Notes under the pieces: generated by a model
Databases searched by the model: none
Told to the model about the DNA's origin: nothing
What the model saw: the letters and a program-made list of their open reading frames with translations, nothing else
Part shown: piece after piece, positions 23,717 to 37,800 of the stretch
Numbering within the stretch: the first letter of the stretch is position 1
How the letters are laid out: each line of letters begins with the position of its first letter
Assembly (NCBI RefSeq): GCF_949628265.1
Contig: NC_088789.1
Location: forward strand, 11,586,886-11,650,885
Reading direction: 5' to 3'
DNA from: Cloeon dipterum
Lineage: Eukaryota; Arthropoda; Insecta; Ephemeroptera; Baetidae
DNA length: 64,000 nucleotides
Program-made: the position numbers and the translations under genes

Positions 23717-25094
23717 TTTTATTCGAAAATCCTGAAAAAGAAATCGGCTCGTAAAATAAATCAACGTCAAGAAAAACATATTCGAGTTCTAAAAATAAAG
23801 TTGAAGTGAAACGATCTGCACATACACAAATTTTTAAAATGATAGCTTCAATTTTTAGAGAAAATTTATCGAAGTTGTATGGAAGAAATATCTATGATCT
23901 GAGTGAACGGACGTTGAAGTAAAAGAGCACCATTATTTGTCGAACAAGTCCTGCGGATTTTTAGGTGTTACATTGATAATATAACAACATGTATGTACAA
24001 GAAAAACTCACTTTTTTGGCCTGTTTTCGTCACATTTATCTTAGAAAAACAACGCGCGGTCACAGAAACGAGTGATGTTTTGAAAGACAATTGATTTGCT
24101 ATCAAACATTAAGCGGGCCATAAATCCGATAAATTCTTGGACGAGCGTTTAATGTGCATTCACATGCGAAAATAGAACATAGAGTAAACAAGATTTATTT
24201 TTAAACCCCACTAAATCAGGTTCTTTTGTCTCTGTGAGCTGAACGACAATTCCAAGTGTTTCGGCTGCGTTTAACGAACTGTAGCAGTCGAAATTCCGCA
24301 CGCGGAGGCGCCCCTTGTCGTGTTACTGTCTGTTCGACCGCCAGCCTTTATCAGCTCGGGCCATGCAGATAGTGCTGCGGACACTCTCTCTCACAAAAAC
24401 ACGCGTTTTTTGTAATCGGAAAATTTTGTGACTAGCACACTTTTAAGTCAAATATGCACCTTTTGAAAGAGGTACGCACGGGAATTTTCCGCGACACACG
24501 TGGCCTGACGCGCCAAGGCCGATGCAAAGTTAAAGCAGCTTTTCTAATAGGTTAATATAATGTTTAAGCACTTACTTGTGCGACCCTGACGAACTTCTTG
24601 GCGGACTCTCGTATTTGAAGTTCGATTTTTCATCACGTGACATTTTTGTGTACGTCACTCTCGACGCCAAGGCGCTTGCGCCTCGAATGAGCCCGCAACT
24701 TTGAGTTGTAAATCAACCCTTTAGCACCGCTTAGCACCTCTGCCAACGCCTAATTCCCCAGCCGCTCACTATGCGTGACAGAATTATGGGAATTTATCGG
24801 CTTTTCTCCTCTCCTTTTTCCCGGGGCTAATCGCCCTCTGCGGGATACCGACGAAAGAAAAATTCCTTTTAGGTGCTTTTATTGATTTTTATAAACAAAA
24901 TTTTCAGTACACAGAGGAGAAATTAAATTATATGGGAGTAAGCTTGTGAAAAATTGCAAAAACCAATTTGTCATCTATCTGCTAAACACAGTATAATCTG
25001 GCAGTTGAAAGTTGCACGCAATTTTTATTAAATTTGATTGTTGACTGTGGAAACAATGAAGTCTTAAAATTAAACATTTGAATGTAACTATATT
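23717..25094. other. 5' region of SHPK; no further gene seen
   Basis: A GC-richer stretch at about 24230-24760, with many CG dinucleotides, is the likeliest promoter or 5' UTR region for SHPK. The rest is AT-rich. I found no coding exon. Confidence 0.4.
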
Positions 25095-28000
25095 CTAGCT
25101 GAGTTTGCTAAGAAGGAACGCGAGCGCAGGGACTAAGAACGAAGAGATGATTATCATAGAAGAGCCGCTGTGGCAATTCACTCCATAAGCGTTTACGGTG
25201 AAACGAACCAGGTCGGGATAGCGGCATCCATTTTCAAAAACTGAAATAAAGTACAAAAATTAGGAACCGCGTGGAGAAGTGAGCAAAATGCCGTAATTTT
25301 TTTACTAAAATAAATATTTATACTGGTACAAGAAAAACACATCTTAAAAAAACAATTGTTTCATTTTTACCATTTTTCGATTGACATCTGTTGGTCGAGT
25401 CGGTAGCGACGACTGAAAAGTACTGCGGCTGACAGTCGATGGCAAACGACTTGCCGTCGCACGGTCGCGAAACCTTGAACTCGGTCGAGTCTGATCCCTG
25501 CAACTGACGGCAGGTCACTCCGCCTTGAGAACCGTCGCCCCCGGGTCCAGCAATGGGTTCCGAAATAGATCTTGAAAAGCACACGCTGAGACGACCCTGG
25601 CCGGTAGCTTGGAACTGGAAGATAGCGATAGCATTGATTTGCACCACTGAAACATGTCTTGTCGACATCGTACCTTAACAGTGGTCGACTCGCTGTGCAT
25701 GAAGTAATTCGGGCTGAGCCGGTAGTAGTAAATACCCTGGGTGTCTGCGTACCAGGTCATCTCCTGCCCTCCTCCGTTGGTTCCCTCCATCCTCCACTCA
25801 CCACCGCAAGCTGGGTTTGTCATCCTTTGTGGCACTGTGGAGATAAAAGTAAAATTTTTAATCTTATAACAACTTGTCGGTGCTTACGCATTTTGAGCCT
25901 GTCGACGACTGGCTTTACTTCAGGAACGCCTTGGAATCCAGGGGGCGTGAGGACGAACAGGTCTCTATCAGGGTCCAGAACAAGGTCCCTGAACCTGTCC
26001 TTGTTGCCCGCAGTCCAGAACATAAGCCTCACATCTGAGGAGTAATTAAATTTTAACAGCTTGAAGCACAGATGAAACCCTTATAAGGTATACCAGGGTT
26101 GCTCTCTCTGAAGAGTCTGGCCTCATTCTGCAAGAACCCCCTGCTGCTATCATCACTGCCGCCACTTGCCGTGTTGACGATGAACAACAACACTTGCGAC
26201 CGTCCACCCGCGCGGTTCGCTTTGCGTTCCTCCTCGCGCATCTCGTAAAATACCTTTTTGTGCTGGGTCAACGACCTAGCCACGTCCAGAGCGGAGCCGC
26301 GATCTGTTTAACAATGCATCAGTCAAAAACAATTCAAAGCAGTTTAATGGGACCGCACAGTTTTGGTAGTTTTCGTAGGTGAAATTGCCGTAAAAGTCAA
26401 TGATTGTTCTCGTGTAATTGATCATCGGGGGCTGTTCATTTGATCCAATTGTAACTGTTAAGGTGGTGCCTTGAGAGTGAGGGGTCACATCATTCAGCAA
26501 GGCGCTAGAAACGGATTTAGGTAAGTTAAATGCAATTAACATGATATTGCATCCACTCACGCAAGGGTTGGCAAAGCGTCTTCGTACATCCAAGTGGGGT
26601 CGATGACCAGGAAAAGGTCAACCAAGGGAGTGGCAGTCCTCTCAGCCGTGATGGTTGGCTGTTGATTGTCCCTTATTTCGCATTGTCTGTCGTTCATCGC
26701 GGCTAAATATTTAAGTCAGAAACTTGAAGTTTGTATAAACGCAAAACTACTTACGAATATAGCTGTTGATCCGCGAGACTGCGAGACTGATGTAACTTTC
26801 CATCGTTTCTTCTTTCACGAGGGACGCCGAAAGATAATTCTGCAGAGGTTGAATCATATTTCGAACCTAAAATTTTACAAAACAGTTTCCGCTGGCTTGA
26901 GTGATTATTCGATTAAAAGAAAAGCTTCAACATACTTGGTTTTTTAAGTCTTCTTGAGGAGCAACGGTGGAGAATTGCTCCTTTCGTTGGCAAGCCCTGT
27001 ACGATCTTTGCGTAGGCATCCCTCTCTCGGAATAATACATGTCCAGAGCCTGGGCCAGCTTTAGCTGACTGCCAAATGCAGATTGCAATTTCGGAAGATT
27101 GATTCCCAGAATAAGTCCTGAAAATTAAGTATTTATAAATGTTGTGAACACCCACTTAAAACAGATAGTTGATACCATCGATGGCTCCGCGAATTTCAGC
27201 ATCAGTCATTTCATAATCTTCGTTGAGATTTAGGAAATAATATCTTGGTACTGATGTGTCATTCCAGCCTCCCGCAGCGCCAACCTTCATGGGGTCGTAT
27301 GAGGAGCGAGGACCTTGGAGGAGAACAACTTCTGCCAAATCTCCAGACAACGTGGCGGCGAAAAGATTGTTTACAGGACCAGCATTGGCGAAGACCACAG
27401 GCACGTCTTGGGGCATGGACAGTTGCATTTGGTTCAGTGGTACCTGAAAATTTCAATTTATGTATTTTGTTTTAAAGACACTCCTTTTTGTTAGTAAAGT
27501 GAAGTGTGCCTGTAATTCTAATTCTTTCAAGCTTTATAAAAAGTGTAAATATGTTTCAAGATAACTAACTTTGAAAATTTTGTTTAAAATTGTACTAAAT
27601 ACAGTGGACAAAATATGTCAGTTAATTTTATACAAAACTTCAAGATAATTTTATTATGAAATGAACGGCAGAAAATATTATTGACATATGAAATAAATAA
27701 CTGAAATTTCCCAGTGCTAAATAAAACTTTTATATATAATCTTATATCAATATTTTCTTTTAAAACACTATCTACTACCATACAAAGCGCTGAATCTATG
27801 ATTTCATCTTGCAAGACTAGCTGTTTCACTTAAAACATTTTTATATTAGTAGCCATAAGTGATCCACTTGGGGCTTTTATGCTTCAGAAAATATTTGCCC
27901 ACTAGAAAACCTCCAATTTGTTAGAAAAGCAAAGATGAAACCAAAATTCACACTCATGGTGCACAAAATTTGGTTTTAGAATAGGGCAATGCTATTTAAA

Positions 28001-28948
28001 TGAAATTCGTAAACTTACATCCTGGAGCTCGAACCCAGCAGCAATGCCGGCTATGAGTGCTCCTGCACTGACAGCACCCCACTTGGTCCAAACGACGCCC
28101 TCTTCAATCGGACACGTGCTCTCGGGTGTCTGCCTCTGCTGCGCAGCACGCCCATCCAAGTTCGCGTTTGTGTCCTCGGACGAGCGTAAATCGTCTTCAT
28201 GCTCGCTATGGAGCTCGAGGCTTTCCGCGTCTCTAGGCGTCCTGGAGGGGGCACGGAAGTTCTGCAGGCGGCTGCACGTCTGCATCTCGTCATTTCGCTC
28301 CCACCGGTCCACCGTGTGCGACATCATGAAGTGAAGACCACACTGATGGAAACGAAAGATCAGTTTTTTAATCAAGTTATTAGGTTTCTCTTTTACCCTC
28401 TCTTCGTTGGTCAAACTAGAGTTGGGAAAATTGAGGGCGCTCCCTGGAATCAGCTTTTCAATAAGTAACCGGTGCTTGGCGTTTTGGAAGCCGGATGGCA
28501 TAAACGGAACCACCCCATCAACGGGCTGAGGAATCAGTGGATCTCTTTCTATACCGTCAGTTCGAAATCTGTTGAAAATCGTTTGAAATTTAATATCGAG
28601 TTGAGTCGCAACGTTTATTTTAAAATGTATTCGTTTATTAGCACCTGTGGAAGAGCGTCGATGTTAAGACCCTCAAATCCATATTTATTCCGGGTAGCCT
28701 CTCGATTTTATCAATGAGCGCGATGAATGAGCTCATCGTAGCCGGGATGCGTAGAGATCTTTCGTAAAGGGTTCTATTTTCATAGCACTCGACCTGGGGA
28801 AGTCGGCTGGCCCGGCTCTGCGCTGTGGCATATTGACACCCTAAGGACGTGAGAGTTAGAGCTAGAAATTTAGAAATATACTCTCGTGTGTTTGTTCACC
28901 AATTAAGAGGACAACGGAAATGGCGAGGACGAGGCGACTTTGCGCCAT
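25095..28948 (-). CDS. Secreted, probably GPI-anchored protein with a degenerate vWA-like region
   Basis: Thirteen minus-strand exons: 28900-28948, 28645-28840, 28397-28568, 28019-28342, 27176-27443, 26936-27117, 26755-26866, 26561-26702, 26359-26504, 26094-26303, 25888-26034, 25371-25834, 25095-25240. All junction phases agree except inside 25371-25834, where the frame must shift by one between about 25640 and 25685. The product is about 850 residues. It starts with a signal peptide (MAQSRLVLAISVVLLIG). It ends in Ser/Gly followed by a hydrophobic stretch (MIIISSFLVPALAFLL) with almost no tail, as in GPI-anchor signals. The middle contains a KWGAVSAGALIAGIAAG helix. A vWA-like portion follows: DLFLVIDPTW, RGSALDVARSLTQ, VLLFIVNTASGG and VRLMFWTAGN. 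The metal site is not the usual D-x-S-x-S. Many Cys fit an extracellular protein. I do not recognise a named family. Confidence 0.8.
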
Positions 28949-31654
28949 CGTGCAGCTGTAAGTAGAATCGGTGGGTCTGAAAAGTAATGAGGAAAATGAG
29001 AACACACCATATTTGTTCAGATAAGAGTGTGATTTTTTGCTCATAATCTAATCGTAATTAAATATCAGCCCTATGTTGGTGAGAATCAATAAATCAAAAT
29101 ACGCAACAACGATTCTTCAAGAAGTGGTGCAATTTAAATTTACTGGCAAAAATATCGTTTTGTGATTAAAACCTATTTATTTAAAATTCAGATCGCGTTA
29201 TTCTTCTAAAACGCCAATTCAGCTTAGCTTAGTTTCCGTTACCTGAAATCTGTTTTTATGATTATAATTTTGCGCCGCCACCCTCATTACTTCCAGCATG
29301 TGAAAGAGATACATACACAAGTACAATGCGCGCTCCAGAAATCTGTATATACGTTCCCGCACAAGTGTCATCAGCGGCTGAGCGAAATCCGGAGGTGTAT
29401 AATTATGCTTAACTTGTATAATACAATTCTGGTCTCGATGTCTCGATACGTAATGCAGAGCAGCAGCAGGAGTTTGAAAGAAGCTCAAATCATTTGTGTA
29501 CTCGAACAAATCTTACAACATGTATGAATTTCTAATTTTAAAATTTGAGATGATATTTGATTTATGCATTTGTCTTTTTTTGACATTTTTCTGCAAATTT
29601 TCAGACAGCATACTACAACGTTGTACCGTAGATACGCGCAAATAAAGTACAATTCCAACTTAACTGGGCGTTTGCTAAGGAAACGCACGAGATATAAAAT
29701 CCGCATGGGCGACCATGCAAGAGTGTAAATTATTATTTGATATTGATGGCGGCCTGTCTGATAAGAAGGAAATACTCTCTGCATCAGTGCTGTGTAAATG
29801 CCACTCCTGTTAATGACGAGGATGATAACTTATCTGCCTCCGCAGTCGTGGATAGACTTTTTTGAGAGGTTTCACAATTAGAGCAAAAACATTTTTTTCT
29901 CTAAGATATGTTATTCACTATAGAAATAATTCGTGAATAAAAGCTAATATTTGTTTCTCATTCAACTCAGAGGAATTTTAATTTACAAAATCATGTAATT
30001 AAACAATTTCTAGTAGCCCATAAAGTTTCTGCTTTTAAAAATAATTTCAATTCAGTTTCATTTCTCCAAAAATGCAATCAACGTGAAAATTAAAGATGCA
30101 TGCACAGCAAAATTGGTCCAACCAAAGAAACCATTCCTGAGCACGCATTACTTTTCAAACGAAAATATACAGCCTCGTGCCATTATTCAGTGAAATCAAC
30201 CCTGTGATCATCATATGAGACAATAAATTGTTTGTTTGAAGTGATGGCGAGCTGGCAAAAGAAGAATTACAATCAAGAAATTTGGCTTACCTCGAAGAAA
30301 AGGGATAGGCCGGGTGAAAGGAAAAGCACTCTATCCTTGGTCACACTCTCAGATGAAATGAACCTAAAAGGAGGACCTCGCTTAGTCTCTGCTTGCTTTA
30401 GCTCATCAACCTACTAGAGCTGTCCTTATCTTTTCTGACTCACTGATAACGGAGAAGAGCTGAGTTACACTGCAAGGAAAAATAAAAACGATAAAAAAAC
30501 GCACAGATGACGTGCGAATTAAGAGCTTGATCAACCATTGGCCGGAACTTACTAATTGCTCAAACATTTCTTAATATGGGAAGAAATCTCTGCAGCCAAG
30601 CAACCCAACTCTACTAAAAATCTTTTATCTTTGCTTTACCATGCTGATTCATTGGCAAGTAATCAACCTGAGAGGAAATTACTCCCTATTGGCTATTTAA
30701 TTTTATTGTCTTTTGCAGTCAAAACCTTAGAAATTCAAGGGAAAAAATCATAAATATTGAATTATTTGAAGTTTGTGTTGTTCAAAATAAAAATAAAATT
30801 AAAAAACTCAAACATTCAGAAGAATTAGCAGCAATTGAATTAATGGACTTAGATAAAACCTCTTGTAATATCAAATAAAATGGGAAAAATGCCCAGGATT
30901 TGATTTGCTTAAAACGTATGTCTGATTTTTTTTTATTTATTTGTGTGTTCGAACATAATTAATTTCATGAGCTTAATAACCATTTAATTTGTGTGAAAAA
31001 AGCATTGAACGCGTTGTATGGAGTAGCTTTGTTGTCATGAAAGGTGACTGATTACGAGTATATAGTGTGTCACTCAGTTGAAAAATTGAAGGTTCTGCGA
31101 CAAAGGTTTACGATAAACACACGCACACACGCACGCCGTGAATAGTAATTGACCAGGCAGCAGAGGCGGCGAGATAAAAAGCAAATAGCAAACAGGCTCC
31201 CCACGAACAGTTAATTTATCCGCTTTTCCTTGTCATGTGATCGCGTTTTCTGCTATTTTTGTCCTTAATATCTGTTTACCATATATGAAACTAAAGAACA
31301 GCGGAAATTCTAGCAGTAATTGCCCACTTTCAATTATTCATAAAATCAGATAAGTTATTCCAACTCAGAAAAGTTTAAATCATATATTTTGTTTGCTATT
31401 GTTACTAAAATGCCTGATATTATATCTTAATCGTGGCATTTTAATATGCAATTTTATGTGAACTTAGAATATAAATTGAATTGCTATAAGGTTTTATTTA
31501 TAGCATGCCTCTATTCACTTCAGTCTCATTAAATATCATATTACTTAATACTACTGAATAACATTGAAGTGTCAAAGAATATACAGCAGGTGCATGATGG
31601 CAAAGATACATGCGTCTCGTAAACTTTCACTGTTCTTATGAAGCTCATTTATTA
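28949..31654. other. Intergenic stretch without a recognisable gene
   Basis: About 2.7 kb between the GPI-anchored gene and the duplicated block. Open frames here are short and lack splice or family support. A GC-richer patch with ACACACGCACACACGC lies at about 31110-31150. A reading of 61 codons at 30232 was considered but not accepted. Confidence 0.4.
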
Positions 31655-32095
31655 AGATTTTTTTATTTTATCTTACAGCTAAGTATCTCATTATACTATT
31701 GAATCTCTTTCAATTTTTATTGAAGTTAAAACCAAAACTTTCTTTTCAGCTTAAAATTCCAACTAGGTGGAACTTTAAAAATTACTTTTTGACGAGTTGC
31801 ATTTTATTAAATCGAGGAAATGGGAGATTTCGGGTCAAGGTTAGGTCTCGGCATCTCGATTCTTTGTAATCCTCCCAGGTCGGAATGAAAAGAATGGGCG
31901 CTGTCGGCGAACCCTTTTCAGTCTCGACATTGTGTCCGATTTTGATGAATCGTCCAAATGAAGCGCATGCACGAATGTCAGTGACAAATGCACACACGCA
32001 CGACGTTCCAGTTAAAACTGCTACGCAGTGGAAATAGATAATGCAAAGTGTCGAGGGCCAATTTTCTGCGCTCACCACGACTCGCTGTCGCTCCG

Positions 32096-32483
32096 TCCGC
32101 CCGTCCTCTCTCAATCAATTATTTTATTATGCAGCATTCGGCTCTCTCGTTATTTGGATAATGACCGTGTATGCTTATGCTTGTGCCATTGTAGGCTGCT
32201 CCATTGTGAGAGTCGAAATCCCCTCTCCGTGATGCGACAGTGGCAAAGCAAAAAGGACGCGGAGTTGGACTAACTGCATTCGCCGCACTCACTCGCAATC
32301 AGTCAGTCAGACCCTTGGCGAACCGCGGACGCTCGCACTCCGAGCCGCTGGTTCATTAGCAATTCAAAACTCGGTTCAAGTCCGCGTGTGCTGGACAGTG
32401 GCATGAAGACGGAAAGCTAATTCCAACGCCTTTTGTGAGGTTCGGTGGGATATGGATTTTGACGTGTGTTAATCTTATTTTTG
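32096..32483 (+). promoter_or_regulatory. Probable promoter and 5' UTR exon of the left MFSD6-type gene
   Basis: A CG-rich stretch with repeated TCAGTCAGTCAG near 32300, matching the arthropod initiator TCAGT. It is followed by a non-coding exon ending in a strong donor (TTTTTG/gtaagtaaaa, exon end 32483). The probable joining acceptor is the CAG just before the start codon exon at 34826. A short upstream ORF (ATG GAT TTT ... TAA) lies in this exon. The right unit lacks about 300 bases here. Confidence 0.4.
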
Positions 32484-34825
32484 GTAAGTAAAATAAGAAA
32501 ATATCCATAGATTCAGTTCCATTTTTTTCTAATATTAAAGATACATCCTAACTTTATTGGTAAAAAGGTGATTCAATCAAATTTGGCGGACCCATTTCGG
32601 TTTTTCTCTTTCAAGTGAAGTTTTAAAAGGGCATAAATATGCTGGTGGTTCCGTTTGGTCACATTTTTTCTTCTGATTAAGTCATTTTATTGTATTGTAA
32701 TTTGCATTTTTCTAGAGATAAGTGAGAATATTATGAATTACTTTAAAACTCCAAGAATTTGGTTTGATATGGGTTTGTTTATTAATTGGTGTCGCAATAA
32801 AATAAAATATTTATTACAAAATTATTCAAGTTATCTGTGAGAAATTTCAAAATGCTGCTTCGCGTGCTCCTTTTAATAAGCAGGTATATTATGATTATCT
32901 ATCTTGTTGCATGTCTTTTACTTTATTTTTGTTGCTCTTAAAAGCATAAAATAAACATCAACAGTGTGCCGCTTGAAATACTCGGTGTAGGCTGGATTTC
33001 ACGGTGCCGGAGATTTCAATTCGTGCAGCGGGTGTGATATTCTGGAGCAAGTAAATATTTACTTTCGGTTGTTCGCCAGATTATGCAACTTAAATACAAA
33101 ACGTGAAAGCAGGTTAGATATACGTTCACTCGTTCTTTTGAGTGTTTTGAGCATGCCCTGAGTAGATATGACAAGTCTATGCGTGCATTTGCTTTACACG
33201 TACATTTTTCTAGCAAAGTAAACAATATGCAGCGAGGAAAATTTATCTAAGCGAGTGACTACTCAAATATCGCGTGGTAGCGATATCTTTTAAGACTAAT
33301 TCAATTATCTGGACGCTAAATTGACATGTACTGTTTGTTGCGAACTCAATTTGCTGCTGTCTCGCTTCAGCCTCGAGCTGTTCGCGAGATAATAAACGTG
33401 TGCGAAAAGCTGAAGGCAATGCAAGTGCCACACTTTCTTATACAGTAATAAGGGTAATCAATTTAATATCCGTGTCAGAGCAATGCTTGAATTGATAATG
33501 TCTCACATTCGAGAAAAGTGAGCGCTTGAATCTCTCACTCATTGTCAGCGTCAGTGCATCACCTTTCTTCTCAGATAAAGCCCTGACAGTTGTTGCAAGC
33601 GCATCGTCCTATAACTACTGACCTCGGTAGGATTTTCTGTATTTTTATCTTGGCTGAGTGTGGAGAACGTCTGCAAGCAAAAGAGTTGCTTAACGAGTTT
33701 CATGCAAAACAGGGCGCGGATACCCATGCAAAGGGATTACATAATTAACAATTTATAAAAGTACTCAACTAAATTTTAAACTTATAAGTTATAAAAAATT
33801 AACTTGTGTGTTATCCAAAGATGAATCGCATGTAAGATAAATGTCTCACTTTAACGTGCAACACGTAAAAGCGGATCAGAAAAGAAGGAAGCGGCTTGAT
33901 CTCCAAGTCAATGACCGTAACATTAGAAAAATCATGAATAATGCTTAAGGGAAAAAATTAATTGGTGTATTTAGCTAGCTCTCCCCTTTTTAAGGTTTTC
34001 TTAGGAGTGTTTTAGCGTATAGTTAATACCGCAGAAGTTACGTAATTGACTTCGCAGGTTATTCCAAAAGATGAAAGATCATTAGTGCTGATCGCAGGCT
34101 CATCTCAAGCGAGTTTGTTTCAGAGTACAGTTAGACTTGTTGTCGATGTGTTTCCTACCTGTCAGACGGAGATTCTCTTAAGAGCTTGAACTAATATATA
34201 AAAACTTGACGCGTGAAAAATTTGCATTAAATATAGATGAGATGAGCAAAATAAGCAACATATTTTGCTAATTAATTGCGATATTTTAAAACTTTATAAC
34301 TTTAACTTATCCCTAGTTAAAAAATTAATAAAACTTAAAAGGAAGTAAAAGATAGAGAAAGAACGAAGGAGAAAAATGCGCATTTGAGACGCAGAAATTA
34401 CTGTCAAATATCAGCATTTAAAGCGCTAAGAAATGCCTCTATGAAATGAAATGCATATATATTTGCAATGGATAGCCTAAATAAAAACTGATTGGCCTAT
34501 TTCGCATTTGTTTTGATCGGTGACAGTGAATGATCGCTCTCTTTGGGGTGGCGGGTACTAGTGGGAGAATACACATTCGGATAATTTGGTAATTGCATAT
34601 ATCGCCTGTTAAAGCAGACGACCACGCGGCCCGTTCCTGCAGTCTGCATAAATTGATGAACCGTGTTGCTAATGCTCTTACTCTCGAGTCTCTGATGCCT
34701 TTTTACTAAACTACATTTTTTCAATTTAATATTTATATTTTGAAAGTATGAAATTTCAGCAAGAATGTATAAATAAATGAAAATTTTTGTACACAGGGTA
34801 TATACGTTCAGCAGCAGCATTAAAA

Positions 34826-37800
34826 ATGATTTTAACTACAATATGGACTCGGATTGCGACCGATTTTCGCCAGAAGGAGTTGTTGCCTCTGAAACTTATA
34901 TTTTTTATCAACGTTTCAAGTAAGTAAACCCATTCAGTGACACACATACTCATTGAGTAAATATTTACAACACCCTTTGCTACTTGCAAAGAACATCATC
35001 TCAATCCTGATTCAAAAAGACACAACCAAGCGCATTATCGGAGTTGCTCTCTCATAATGCGCTGCGGGGACACAGCATCACGGTTAGGAATAAATAATGC
35101 GAGGGAGTCCGTGGTCCCCCGGCTGTGCGATGCGTAATGAGGTGGTCGCGCAATAAACTCAATAAACCCAGCGGCAGATTCGCTTTGCCTTGGCGTCCGT
35201 GATTATAGCGCAACGGCAGATGCATGAGGCAGCGCATATTATATATTTCAACCGGCTCGGCTGGCGAGATTGAATTCATTTCTTGATTTGACGGTCTCTC
35301 TCTCGCACTCGCGTTAAGATCTTAGGCGGAGTAGAGGAAAGGCCAACTCTTTCCAGCTGCCGCTGTGCTCGTGACCCTGAAAATTTTTTGAATGCATTAT
35401 GGAGGGACAAATTAGGAAAATTTTACTACCAAATATGCGCACCATCTGCATACCCTCATTATGTGTTATTTTTTGCGATCAATTAAAACACCGTAAAAAA
35501 GGAATGAAATTTAAATTACCAAAATTCTGTACGTTCCTTTCCTTTCAGCTCTTTTTGTTCTTTACCCGTACCTGACCATCCACATGAGAGAATTGGGAAT
35601 CGACGTGGAAGAAACGGCTGTGATGAACGCGGTAACACCAGTCATTTCAATTATAATGCCACCCTTGGCGGGACTTGTAGCTGACAGAATTGGAAATTTC
35701 AGGGTGAGCTTTTACAGTAAAAATGTGTATTGTGAAATTTTTGCACGGGTAAGTTAGAATAAAAAGAATGGTTGCAGATACGCTGACAATGCAGCAATTT
35801 CTGTTTTGCAAACGAACAGCCGTCAACTTGACTATTATCTCTGACAACTGCGAGTGCTTCTTAAATCTTAAATTTCCAGTTTAAAGAATACAAAATCACA
35901 GCTGGCAATTTAAAAGAAAATTATATTTTACATTATAACTTAATTTTTCATCTCTTAATATGATATCACAGTAAAGATAAATTATTAAGTTTTAGATTGA
36001 CTGCTGTGTTTGTTCTTATTGATGACAATAAGAAATCAGGATGTTTCCAGAAACTGTAAATAATAATGTTTTATTGCATTTCATGATTTCGTGGCTTTGT
36101 TGTTTATAAGTTTCCGCACGCTGATTGCAGTCTCACCAAGGGCAGTCTGCGTATTGTTATTTTCTGGTTGCAAGGCACAAGTAATTGCAGCGCGACACGC
36201 TGTTTGTCATTTAATTCGCAAAAATAGCTCTTATTCTCAAGATAATCTCTGAAGGTTTCAAAATGCGTCAATTTTAAGCTGTCAAGAAATATTTAATTCA
36301 ATATTACGCAGCACTAAATTTGATGTAAAAGCTTCTTTGAATGGCAAATAATATATTATGTATGTATTAATGTCGGGTGACTCGTAGAATGTGAACATTG
36401 TCGACATTGCAAACCACGAAATTTGCTTCCTCTCTATTTGTATTTTTATTCATATAGGAACAGCTCATTGCCACTTTTTGCATGCGTGTAGCGGGGCGTG
36501 TCTTTTTTCTGCTTCTGGGGAATGCCAAATTACACACGCATTAAAAGGTGTCTCGCTGGCTTTGTGCTCTTCCAGACACTCAAAGGTTAAAACTAACAAA
36601 ATGCGCTGACAATAACAAAAATGGATTAATAAAATGAGCATTATGTAATTTTTTATCAGGACGGGTGGAAATTGGCAATAGTGAACAGTTTGAAGAAAGA
36701 AAATATTTTGTTAACGGAAAATTAGAATCGTCTCAACCATAGAAAAATTCATAGTTTTTCTCGCTTGTCTTCAATTTATTTTCCTCGTATTTTATAAAAA
36801 AATTCCAAAATTTTTATTAACAAACAACGCCAAAAAACCATGATCAATAAAATTATATCCTCGTGTTTCATTTATTAGTTTTAATTATTATATTATGTAC
36901 CAGAATCTATGTGCCATTTGTAGAATCCGCGAATGTGAAGGTTTGCTGATCGTTTGTCAATTACTTCTATTTTAAAGAGTCAATTATTAAATCAACCATA
37001 TCAGTTGTACATACTTTTAATGCACAATAATTATTTGATCTACTTATAATTTAAATGATTTTTTCTTCCCGCAGGTGCTTTTATCCATTTTCTCAGCTCT
37101 TGGCGGCGTCTCGTCGTTGCTGCTGCTGTTGGTGCCGGTCGGCCGGTTTGACATGTCGTACCCAACGCGAATTCCTCTCGCCCTGGGCTGCGGTGAGATC
37201 AACCTGAGCGCCATCTCGCCGCTGCAGGTGACCCTGCTGAAGGAACCTCCATGCAACCTGCGGATAAACATGAGCGAGCCAATCGGCATCGCGCTCGAGT
37301 CCTGCGGGCTCGTTTGCCAGGCGCCCCTCACCCTAGATCTCGATCAGGTCACCTCGGTGCCCGTCTACAGGGTGGACGTCACTCACGAAGGACAAACGGA
37401 CGACTACTGGTACGCGCCGTCAGTGGTGCTCAGCAAGTTGAAAACACCAAATGCCAGTGATCCACGCTTTGCAAAGGTAAAAATATTTTGAACGCGTTAA
37501 AATTAATGATATTTTTTTCTTATTATTCTTTACGCTTATCCATTTTTCAAATAAAAATGTTTTAGTTGTGAATTGTAAATTGTTCACTCTATGTTCGTTA
37601 ATCTATCTAATATATTATACTGGAAAAACGTTCAACATTTTAGCACTCCAAAGAATCTCTTTAATTGATAACTTTTGTATAAAATATATATTGACTTAAC
37701 AAATAATTATCGAATTTTTATATTAAAATCTAATTTATTACACTAATTTCAGGTGGATCATCCTCAATACTACAACGAGGCGATCAGGGTAATTGCGTAT

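Noticed and set aside
25650-25676. A 27-base intron (GTACG...TTTCAG) in the GPI-anchored gene
   Set aside because: Far below a workable intron size and a multiple of three, so removing it would not join the two coding frames.
30232-30417. 61-codon reading MFEVMASWQKK...
   Set aside because: Short, no splice partner or recognisable motif; random opening in AT-rich DNA cannot be excluded.
31782-32114. 110-codon minus-strand reading repeated at 43538-43777
   Set aside because: Lies in the upstream region of both duplicated transporters; the two copies differ by frame changes and there is no splice or family support.
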